From contig JBEKMO010000013.1 of NCBI GenBank assembly GCA_050008465.1, forward strand, positions 1-64,000: a stretch of 64,000 bases of DNA, read 5' to 3'. Positions 51,613-58,816 of this stretch are shown piece by piece; position 1 is the stretch's first letter, and every line of letters starts with the position of its first letter. The DNA comes from Fen-330 sp050008465. Lineage in GTDB: Bacteria; Acidobacteriota; Terriglobia; Bryobacterales; Bryobacteraceae. Made by a program: the position numbers and the translations under genes. The notes below the pieces were generated by a model. It saw only the letters and a list, made by a program, of their open reading frames with translations. It had not been told where the DNA came from and did no database searches.

Positions 51613-53003
51613 TGCCCGCGAGATCCAGCATTCCGTCGCCCACGCTTGCGCCGCAGGTGAATCCGGAGCTTGCCCCGCGGACTCTGGAACGCGAGGCGGA
51701 TCGCGCCGCGTCGGATGTCTTGCGCGGGCGGGGGGCGCAGGTCAGCCAGCGCGCCGCGGCCGGCGGCGGCCTGGATTTGTCGCAGAGTAGCGGCAGGCCG
51801 CTGGATCCCGGGCAGCGCGAGTTTTACGAAGCGCAATTCGGCCACGATTTCCGCGACCTGCGGATCCACGCGGACGCGCGGGCCGCAGAGCAGGCGCGCG
51901 ACGCCGGCGCTCGCGCGATGACCGCCGGAAACGATATCGCGTTCGCGGCAGGGGAGTACGATCCGCAAAGCGAATCCGGACAGGAACTGCTGGCCCACGA
52001 GATAGCGCACACGGTACAGCAGTCCCAGGGCCGGCCCGCCGTCCAGCACAAGCCCGCCGAAGGAAAGAAAGAGGGCATCGGCCAGAAGCCCCCCGAGGAG
52101 CTGTTCACCACCGCGTCGGGCAAGGGCGACGAGGAGGAACATTTTCTGTTTGCGCAGGACAGCGCGGATCTAGCCGCCGATGTTGCGAAGAAGCTGGAGA
52201 CGTTGCTCGCTCAACGCACCGGGACGCTCATCGTCGATATTCATGGCTATGCCAGCACCGAAGGCGATGCGGCGTACAACACGAACCTTGCGGCGCATCG
52301 GGCGGCCGCCGTCGAGCGGGTGCTGCTTCCGATGCTGCCTAAGGGATCGCAAGCCGAGTTGTATTCGCATGGAGCAACGGGAGTATGGGGCGATGCGGCG
52401 AATAACCGGCGCGCCGGTGTGCACATCTGGGAGAATCCACCCCTCGGACAGATGGGATACCGCTTCAAGCCGATCGTTCCCTCGCTCCACTTAAACGTGC
52501 CGCCGCTCGAACTGCACCCGCCGGATGTGGACGAATTAGGCCTGCCGAAGAAGAAAGTCGATCTCAACTTCCATCCGGAAATCAAGCTTTCGGATCCGAA
52601 GCAGCCGGCGTACAACCCGTTCCAACTTCCGCCGCTCATGCGGCCACCCGGCGTCATCGACTGGAGCGCCATGAGGGAGCCGTTCACCAGCCGGGGAATC
52701 CGGCTGAACGACAACGACATCAACTCGGTGGAACAGAATTGGAATAACGCGTATCTTTGGGTGCTCGGTATCGGCTTGGATCCCTCTACCGCCGCGACTG
52801 CGGCTAACAAACTCACCTCGATTGCGTATGACATTCAGCTCGGCAAAGAGTTCCCGAACTTCTGGGACAAGGTGGACCAGGAGGACAAGAAACTGGGGAT
52901 CACGAAATCGCCGATCATCCCGATCGTCACGCCGGAAACGCTGAGGTTTCTGAGCAAGAAGATCTTCCACCGCGATCTCGACTTGAGGTTTTCTCTTCCA
53001 TGA
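51609..53003 (+). CDS. eCIS-core (DUF4157) metallopeptidase-like protein with OmpA-like domain
   Basis: The ATG at 51609 overlaps the giant gene stop (ATGA); 464 aa. DUF4157 spans about residues 55-145: GRPLDPGQREFYEAQFGHDF, LRIHADARAAEQA, IAFAAGEYDP and LLAHEIAHTVQQ with HEIAH at 130-134. Residues about 175-285 form an OmpA-like domain (LFAQDSADLAADVAKKL, IVDIHGYASTEGDAAYN, NRRAGVHIWE), which in other proteins binds peptidoglycan. The C-terminal 180 residues are unrecognised and ordered around proline-rich strands. Proteins with DUF4157 are associated with eCIS loci and their toxins. Zymogen-like processing or cargo loading are possible roles. Confidence 0.85.
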   Translation: MMPARSSIPSPTLAPQVNPELAPRTLEREADRAASDVLRGRGAQVSQRAAAGGGLDLSQSSGRPLDPGQREFYEAQFGHDFRDLRIHADARAAEQARDAGARAMTAGNDIAFAAGEYDPQSESGQELLAHEIAHTVQQSQGRPAVQHKPAEGKKEGIGQKPPEELFTTASGKGDEEEHFLFAQDSADLAADVAKKLETLLAQRTGTLIVDIHGYASTEGDAAYNTNLAAHRAAAVERVLLPMLPKGSQAELYSHGATGVWGDAANNRRAGVHIWENPPLGQMGYRFKPIVPSLHLNVPPLELHPPDVDELGLPKKKVDLNFHPEIKLSDPKQPAYNPFQLPPLMRPPGVIDWSAMREPFTSRGIRLNDNDINSVEQNWNNAYLWVLGIGLDPSTAATAANKLTSIAYDIQLGKEFPNFWDKVDQEDKKLGITKSPIIPIVTPETLRFLSKKIFHRDLDLRFSLP

Positions 53004-53656
53004 GCAGCTTTCCCGGTTCTCCACGATTGATCAAGGGCGGTCTGGTACTGCTCGACCCGGTGACCTCGGCGGTGCAGCGCGTCATTACGCTGCAGTACAA
53101 CCCCGACCAGTTGAGCCGCAGTCTGCAGATTCAGGGGCAGACCGGGGAAGGGGACCGGCTGGAGGCGCTGCGGCTGAAAGGGCCGCCCATCGAGACCATC
53201 AAGCTGGAAGCGGAGATCGACGCTACCGATCAACTGGAATTCCCCGACCAGAATCCGGACGCCGTGCAGTTGGGCATCGCGCCGCAGTTGGCGGCCATCG
53301 AGACCATCATTTATCCGGACAGCTCGCAGTTGCAGAATGCGGACCAATTCGCATCGTCGGGAGCGTTTGAGATTTTCCCTCTGCCCGCGCCGTTGACGTT
53401 ATTCGTGGCGGGAAAGAATCGCATCGTGCCGGTGCGCGTGACCGAGTTTTCGGTGACGGAGGAAGCTTTCGATCCTTCGCTCAATCCGCTGCGCGCCAAG
53501 GTGAGCCTGGGGATGCGGGTGCTGAGCGTGAACGATCTCGATTTCGCCAGCAAGGGAAACAGTCTCTACATGATCTATCAGCAGACCAAAGAGAGGATGG
53601 CCCGGTCGGCGAGCGGTAACAATCTGTCGACCCTGGGCGTTGGAGGGATGCTATGA
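53000..53656 (+). CDS. CIS-tube family adaptor (Afp7 N-terminal-like)
   Basis: The 218-aa protein has the CIS_tube signature near its start: LVLLDPVTSAVQRVITLQYNPDQLSRS, and later IKLEAEIDATDQLEF, PPQLAA-like AIETIIYP, and a conserved C-terminal FSVTEEAFDPSLNPLRAKVSLG. It belongs to the gp53-like/tube-initiator family that joins the tube with the hub. In Afp7 this domain is fused to LysM; here the LysM is a separate gene overlapping by four bases. Confidence 0.88.
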   Translation: MSSFPGSPRLIKGGLVLLDPVTSAVQRVITLQYNPDQLSRSLQIQGQTGEGDRLEALRLKGPPIETIKLEAEIDATDQLEFPDQNPDAVQLGIAPQLAAIETIIYPDSSQLQNADQFASSGAFEIFPLPAPLTLFVAGKNRIVPVRVTEFSVTEEAFDPSLNPLRAKVSLGMRVLSVNDLDFASKGNSLYMIYQQTKERMARSASGNNLSTLGVGGML

Positions 53657-54018
53657 GTTCACCGGTTGTCAGTCCGCTGCCGCAGGGGGTGCCGACGTCA
53701 CCCTCGTTTCCGCCGAGCAGCCGCTATTACGCGATTGAGGTCACGACGCTCGTCACCAAGGACGGCCGCACCATCACGTACTTAAAGCGGCGTTTCCTGC
53801 CGCAGCCGGAGAACTTTCAGGTATTGCAGGAATACATCGTGCGGGATGGCGACCGTCTGGACAACATCACGGCGCAGTTCCTCAACGATCCAGAGCAATT
53901 CTGGCGGATCTGCGACGCCAACAACGCCATGGAACCGGAGGAACTGACCGATAACCCGGGCGACACGATCCTGATCGCGCTGCCGGAGGGTGTGCCGGTG
54001 ATCGCTCCACAAAGCTGA
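53653..54018 (+). CDS. LysM-domain baseplate protein (Afp7 C-terminal-like)
   Basis: The 121-aa protein has a proline-rich start (PLPQGVPTSPSFPPSS), a short beta part (YYAIEVTTLVTKDGRTITYLKRRF) and a LysM domain, about residues 60-115: YIVRDGDRLDNITAQFL, QFWRICDANNAM and NPGDTILIAL. In CIS the LysM part stabilises the hub-tube junction rather than binding peptidoglycan. It overlaps the CIS-tube gene and precedes the hub gene by 15 bases. Confidence 0.88.
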   Translation: MSSPVVSPLPQGVPTSPSFPPSSRYYAIEVTTLVTKDGRTITYLKRRFLPQPENFQVLQEYIVRDGDRLDNITAQFLNDPEQFWRICDANNAMEPEELTDNPGDTILIALPEGVPVIAPQS

Positions 54019-54033
54019 GATGAACCTTTTGCA

Positions 54034-55179
54034 ATGAACCAGGGATTCTACTTATCGTTGATGATCGGCGGCATCGTGCCGGACCCCGCGCCCAAGGTCC
54101 TGATCGACGCGCTGACGAAGGCGCAGATCACCACGACGGCGGGCCAGCGCAGCGGTTTTCAACTGACCTTTCAGGCGGGGAAGAATTCGCCCATCCTGCA
54201 GGATCTGCTGCCGTCGGGATTCTTCGATCCGCCGAGCCGGGTGATCCTGGTGCTGACCATGAACGGCCGGCCGACCACGTTGATGGACGGCGTCATCACG
54301 CGGCACGAATTCACGGCCTCCAACGAACCGGGGCAGAGCACGCTAACGCTAACCGGTGTCGACGTGAGCCAGATGATGGACCTGATCGACCTGAGCGGGT
54401 TTCCGTGGTGGGCCATGTCGGCCGAGGTCCAGGTGCTGGCGATTCTGGCGCGTTATGCGATGTACGGAATCATTCCCAAGATCATCCCGAGTCCGCTGCT
54501 GTACGTGCCGAATCCGCTGGAGAAGCTGCCCACGCAGCGGGGAACCGATTATGCCCACATCCGTAAGCTGGCCGACGATACGGGCTATGTGTTCTACGTC
54601 GAGCCGGGCGATGTCCCCGGAACCAACTACGCGTATTGGGGACCGGAGATCAAGTTCGGAGAGGTCCAGCCGGCGTTGAGCGTCAACATGGACGCGGCTA
54701 CCAACGTCGAGTCGTTGAGCTTCAGCTTCGACGGCCTGGGCAAGACGGTCTTCATTCTGTTCGTGGAGGAGCCCATCAGCAAGGTGGCGATTCCGATTCC
54801 CATACCGGATATCACCCCATTGAATCCGCCCTTGGGAATTCGTCCGCCGATTCCCCTTTCGGTCACGTTCCTCAACCGGCCGCAAGAGCTGGAGGACGAC
54901 ACCTCGAAATACGAAATCGTGCAGGCGGCGGCGCGCGGCTTATCGCGGGCATCGCAGGCGAGCGACGTGATTTCCGCCTCCGGCACGCTCGACGTGCTGA
55001 GGTATGGCGGCATTCTGAAGGCGCGCAGCCTGGTGGGAGTGCGCGGGGCGGGAAAGAACTACGACGGCGAGTATTTCGTGAAATCGGTGACGCACAACAT
55101 CAAGCGGGGCGAGTACAAACAAAGTTTCACGTTATCGAGGAACGCGTTTTCACCCATGACATCGACGGTATCGCCATGA
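54034..55179 (+). CDS. Baseplate hub protein (gp27/late control D, Afp8 N-terminal-like)
   Basis: The 381-aa protein starts MNQGFYLSLMIGGIVPDPAP and has the hub-domain features: FQLTFQAGKNSPI, a beta barrel with DGVITRHEFTASNEPGQSTLTLTG, then GTDYAHIRKLADDTGYVFYVEPG, and a C-terminal barrel ending YDGEYFVKSVTHNIKRGEYKQSFTL. Forms the trimeric hub adaptor between tube and spike. Afp8 and VgrG fuse this with the gp5 spike; here the spike is the next gene, overlapping by ATGA. Confidence 0.9.
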   Translation: MNQGFYLSLMIGGIVPDPAPKVLIDALTKAQITTTAGQRSGFQLTFQAGKNSPILQDLLPSGFFDPPSRVILVLTMNGRPTTLMDGVITRHEFTASNEPGQSTLTLTGVDVSQMMDLIDLSGFPWWAMSAEVQVLAILARYAMYGIIPKIIPSPLLYVPNPLEKLPTQRGTDYAHIRKLADDTGYVFYVEPGDVPGTNYAYWGPEIKFGEVQPALSVNMDAATNVESLSFSFDGLGKTVFILFVEEPISKVAIPIPIPDITPLNPPLGIRPPIPLSVTFLNRPQELEDDTSKYEIVQAAARGLSRASQASDVISASGTLDVLRYGGILKARSLVGVRGAGKNYDGEYFVKSVTHNIKRGEYKQSFTLSRNAFSPMTSTVSP

Positions 55180-55703
55180 GTCAGGACTTAACACCCAAGA
55201 AGTTTTACGGCAAATATCGCGGCACGGTCCTGAGCGTGTTGGACCCGCAAATGATCGGACGCATTCAGGTGATGGTGCCGGATGTGCTTGGGCCGGTGCC
55301 CTCCAGTTGGGCGATGCCGTGCTTTCCGGTGGGCGGGAAGCAGTACGGCTTCTTCGCGCTGCCGCAGGTGGGCGCGGGGGTGTGGGTGGAGTTCGAGCAG
55401 GGCGACCCGGACTATCCCATCTGGTCGGGATGCTGGTTCGGCGTGTCGGGCGAGCCTCCGGCGGCCGCGCTGCTGATTCCTCCCCTGATCCCCGGCATGG
55501 TGATGCAGACCACCGGGCAGAACACGATCATGGTGAGCGACACGCCGGGGCCGACCGGCGGCGTCCTCATCAAAACCACCACGGGCGCGCTGATTTCGGT
55601 CAACGACACGGTTGGCATCACCATCTCGAATGGCAAGGGCGCGTCCATTCTACTGTCCGGTCCGTCGGTGATTATCAACGCCGGCGCGCTGGTGGTCACC
55701 TAA
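55176..55703 (+). CDS. Baseplate assembly protein V / spike (gp5, Afp8 C-terminal-like)
   Basis: From ATG 55176 the protein has 175 aa. An OB-fold domain (about residues 10-95: FYGKYRGTVLSVLDPQMIGRI, VGAGVWVEFEQGDPDYPIW) is followed by a short beta-helix spike with repeats such as GVLIKTTTGALISVNDTVGITISNGKGASILL. It makes the trimeric needle under the hub. No lysozyme or effector domain is fused. Confidence 0.92.
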   Translation: MSQDLTPKKFYGKYRGTVLSVLDPQMIGRIQVMVPDVLGPVPSSWAMPCFPVGGKQYGFFALPQVGAGVWVEFEQGDPDYPIWSGCWFGVSGEPPAAALLIPPLIPGMVMQTTGQNTIMVSDTPGPTGGVLIKTTTGALISVNDTVGITISNGKGASILLSGPSVIINAGALVVT

Positions 55704-55713
55704 GGAGGAAAGC

Positions 55714-56049
55714 ATGCCCGGACCTCTCTTGCACGTAGCGGCGGTCGGGATGTGCCCTCACGGGGGGCAGATTCAAATCATCTCCAGCGATGCCCGCGTC
55801 ATGGTGAACGGGATGTCGGTGGCGACCATGGCCGACCAGTTTTTGATCGTCGGATGCGCGTTCACCGTGCCGCCCGGCAAGCCCCAGCCGTGCATGCGGG
55901 TGCAATGGATGGTTCCGGCCGCGCGTGTCCTGGCCAATTCCCAGCCCGCCATCCTGCAGACCAGCGTGGGCATCTGCATGAGCGCGGATGGGATTCCGGC
56001 CGGCCCGCCCGTGTTCACCACGGTGCAGCCGAGGGCCATTGGGAGCTGA
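55714..56049 (+). CDS. PAAR-like spike tip protein (Afp10-like)
   Basis: The 111-aa protein after AAGGAGG starts MPGPLLHVAAVGMCPHGGQIQI and has VMVNGMSVATMADQFLIVGC and GKPQPCMRVQWMVPAARVL. The Cys and His residues (MCPHGG, VGCAF, QPCM, GICM) could bind the metal of the PAAR cone. It caps the spike. No C-terminal effector extension is present. Confidence 0.85.
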   Translation: MPGPLLHVAAVGMCPHGGQIQIISSDARVMVNGMSVATMADQFLIVGCAFTVPPGKPQPCMRVQWMVPAARVLANSQPAILQTSVGICMSADGIPAGPPVFTTVQPRAIGS

Positions 56050-56051
56050 CG

Positions 56052-56411
56052 ATGGACATTCGATACCCATACCAGGTGGATGCGCGGGGACGCACGGCAA
56101 CCGCGGCCTCCAACGAAGATCACCTGCGCGACTTGATCGAACAACTGCTGTTCACCGCGCCCGGCGAGCGCGTCAACCGGCCTACGTTCGGCAGCGGCCT
56201 GTTGCAGCTCGTGTTCACGCCGAATAACCAGGCGCTGGTGGCGGCCCTGCAAATGACCGTGCAGAGCGCCCTGCAGCAATGGTTGGGCGACCTGATCGAG
56301 GTGCAGAATCTGGACATCGCTTCGCAGGATGCCACGCTATCGGTGGCCGTGCAGTACCGCAACCGCCGCACGGGACAACAGCAGATTGCGCAGTTTGCCA
56401 GGAGCGTCTGA
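56052..56411 (+). CDS. Baseplate wedge protein gp25 (Afp9-like)
   Basis: From ATG 56052 the protein has 119 aa. It has the gp25/GPW signature: HLRDLIEQLLFTAPGERVNRPTFGSGLLQLVF and LQQWLGDLIEVQNLDI, ending IAQFARSV. Gp25 starts sheath polymerisation in phages and CIS. It lies two bases after the PAAR gene; its stop overlaps the next start by one base (TGATG). Confidence 0.94.
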   Translation: MDIRYPYQVDARGRTATAASNEDHLRDLIEQLLFTAPGERVNRPTFGSGLLQLVFTPNNQALVAALQMTVQSALQQWLGDLIEVQNLDIASQDATLSVAVQYRNRRTGQQQIAQFARSV

Positions 56412-58816
56412 TGGACACGCAATACTGCTGCAACAAACCGGGCCGTCGCGAAGCCGTGCTGGCTGCCAAGAAGCTGAACGGCATCGACTACCTGGAGGTC
56501 GCCTCGCCCGACGAGAAGACGCTGCAGGTCCATTTTCTGTTTCCCATCCCGGGTGAAGTGGACCCGCCGCCTCCGCCGTCGGCGCTGACCCTGGACAACC
56601 TCCTCATCGAGGGCGGCGTCCGGGTCCGCAACATTCACATCACCGCCATCAGCGCCCCGGACAATGTGCTGACCATCACGACCGATCAGGCGGGCGACTA
56701 CTCCACCTACACCCTGCGCCTGGTGCAATCGCAGACGGTGACGGATGTGCCGCCGGCGAATTTCGACTCGCAGTTGAGCGCCGTGGACTTTTCCTTCAAG
56801 GCGGGATGCCCGAGCCCATTCGATTGCGAGCAAGCGGCGACGTGCGCGCAGGCGCCGCTGCCCGAGCCCGAGATCAGTTACCTGGCGAAGGATTATTCCA
56901 GCTTCCGGCGGCTGATGCTCGACCGCATGAGCACCATCATGCCGCAGTGGCAGGAGCGGCACGCGGCGGATCTGGAAGTGGCGCTGGTCGAGTTGATGGC
57001 CTACGTGGGCGATCATCTGAGCTATTCTCAGGACGCCGTAGCCACGGAAGCGTACCTCGGCACCGCGCGGCGGCGCATTTCCGTGCGCCGGCACGCGCGC
57101 CTGTTGAATTACTTCCTGAACGACGGATGCAATGCCCGCACCTGGGTGCAGTTTCAGGTGAAGGCGGGCTCGGCCGCGGACGGCGCCACGCTGCCAGCCG
57201 GATCGAAATTGCTGACGCGCGGAACGCCCGATTCCGCCGCGGTGCCGACCGCGGCTCTGCGGCAGGCGTTGATGGAGCAGCCGGTGGTGTTCGAGACCAT
57301 GCACAACCTGGCGCTGTTCTCCGGCAACAACGCGATGTCGTTCTACACCTGGAGCGATTCGCAGTGCTGTCTGCCTAAGGGCGCGACGAAGGCCACGCTG
57401 CTGGCCCAACCGGGAAATCCGCCGATCTCGCTGGCGCCCGGCGACCTGCTGCTGTTGGAGGAGATCGCGGGGCCCGACAGCGGCAATCCGGCTGATGCCG
57501 ATCCCACGCATCGGCACGTGGTGCGCTTGCAGCACGTCCAGAACTCCGCGGATCCGCTCAACGGCACGGCGGTGGTCGAAGTGGAATGGTTTGCCGCCGA
57601 CGCGCTGCCCTTTCCCCTGTGCCTTACGGCGCTGGTGAGTGTGTCCGGCGGGGCGCCGCAGGTCACCGAAATCAGCGCCGCGCGCGGCAATTTGGCGCTG
57701 GCGGACCATGGACTGCAGATCGCCGGCGAGCCTCTGATTCCCGCCATGCCGTCCAGCGGACTGTACCGGCCGGTCCTGGCGCGGACGAGCGTTACGTTCC
57801 AGGCGCCCTATGACGATCTCACGGCGCGGCAGCGGGAGGCGGCGGCGGCCATCGCGCAGGATTCGCACGCAGCGCTTCCCGTGGTCGCGCTGAACGACGG
57901 GAGCCAGGATTGGACCGTCCGCCGGGATCTGCTCGAAAGCGGACGGTTCGCCACGGATTTTGTGGTTGAGGTGGAGCGCGATGCGACCGGCCATCTGCGC
58001 TTCGGCGACGACATTCTGGGCGCCAAACCCGTCATTGGGACCACTTTCACGGCCACCTACCGGGTGGGGAACGGCACACCCGGAAACATCGGCGCGGAGG
58101 CGTTGCGGCGCGTGGTTTCCGACCTGTCGGGGATCAGCCTGGTGCGGAATCCCATGGCGGCCACGGGCGGAACGGACCCGGAATCGTTGGATCAAGTGCG
58201 GCAGTTCGCGCCCCAGAAGTTCCGCATTCAACAGCGAGCCGTAACCGCGGCCGACTACGCCGCGGTGGCGGAGCGCCATCCACAAGTACAGAAGGCCGCC
58301 GCGCAATTCCGCTGGACCGGGAGCTGGTACACCGTCTTCGTCACCGTCGAGCGAAGCGGGGGCCTGGACGTATCGGGTGACGAGGCGTTCAAACAAGAAA
58401 TGGCGGACTGGATCGACCGCTTCCGCATGGCGGGTTACGACGTGGAGATCGACGGCCCGGTGTACGTGCCGCTCGATATTTCGCTGGATGTTTGCGTGAA
58501 GCCCGGCTACTTCCAGGCCGACGTGCTGCAGCGGCTGCTTAGCGCGTTCGGCACCGCCGCGGATGGTCTCTTCTACCCCGGCAATTTCACCTTCGGGCAG
58601 CCGGTATACCTCAGCAAGGTCTACCAGGCCGCGATGGCCGTCGACGGCGTTGCTTCGGTTTCGGCGGAGGTGTTCCAGCGGTTCGGGCGCCCAGCAGACC
58701 AGGAATTGACGAACGGCCTGATCCCGATGGCGGCGCTGGAGGTCGCGCGGCTTTCCAACGACAAGAATTTCCCCGAGAACGGGCAGATCCAGTTCTCGAT
58801 GGGCGGAGGATTATGA
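56411..58816 (+). CDS. Baseplate J family protein (Afp11-like)
   Basis: The 801-aa protein from ATG 56411 begins with a Cys-containing segment (YCCNKPGRR) and then has ISYLAKDYSSFRRLMLDRMS, DLEVALVELMAYVGDHLSYSQDAVATEAYLGTARRR, the entry to the J fold. The C-terminal part has the core J motif: GNIGAEALRRV, NPMAATGGTDPESLDQVRQFAPQKFRIQQRAVTAADYAAVAERHP. It forms the wedge ring of the baseplate. Length and order match Afp11. Confidence 0.92.
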   Translation: MDTQYCCNKPGRREAVLAAKKLNGIDYLEVASPDEKTLQVHFLFPIPGEVDPPPPPSALTLDNLLIEGGVRVRNIHITAISAPDNVLTITTDQAGDYSTYTLRLVQSQTVTDVPPANFDSQLSAVDFSFKAGCPSPFDCEQAATCAQAPLPEPEISYLAKDYSSFRRLMLDRMSTIMPQWQERHAADLEVALVELMAYVGDHLSYSQDAVATEAYLGTARRRISVRRHARLLNYFLNDGCNARTWVQFQVKAGSAADGATLPAGSKLLTRGTPDSAAVPTAALRQALMEQPVVFETMHNLALFSGNNAMSFYTWSDSQCCLPKGATKATLLAQPGNPPISLAPGDLLLLEEIAGPDSGNPADADPTHRHVVRLQHVQNSADPLNGTAVVEVEWFAADALPFPLCLTALVSVSGGAPQVTEISAARGNLALADHGLQIAGEPLIPAMPSSGLYRPVLARTSVTFQAPYDDLTARQREAAAAIAQDSHAALPVVALNDGSQDWTVRRDLLESGRFATDFVVEVERDATGHLRFGDDILGAKPVIGTTFTATYRVGNGTPGNIGAEALRRVVSDLSGISLVRNPMAATGGTDPESLDQVRQFAPQKFRIQQRAVTAADYAAVAERHPQVQKAAAQFRWTGSWYTVFVTVERSGGLDVSGDEAFKQEMADWIDRFRMAGYDVEIDGPVYVPLDISLDVCVKPGYFQADVLQRLLSAFGTAADGLFYPGNFTFGQPVYLSKVYQAAMAVDGVASVSAEVFQRFGRPADQELTNGLIPMAALEVARLSNDKNFPENGQIQFSMGGGL

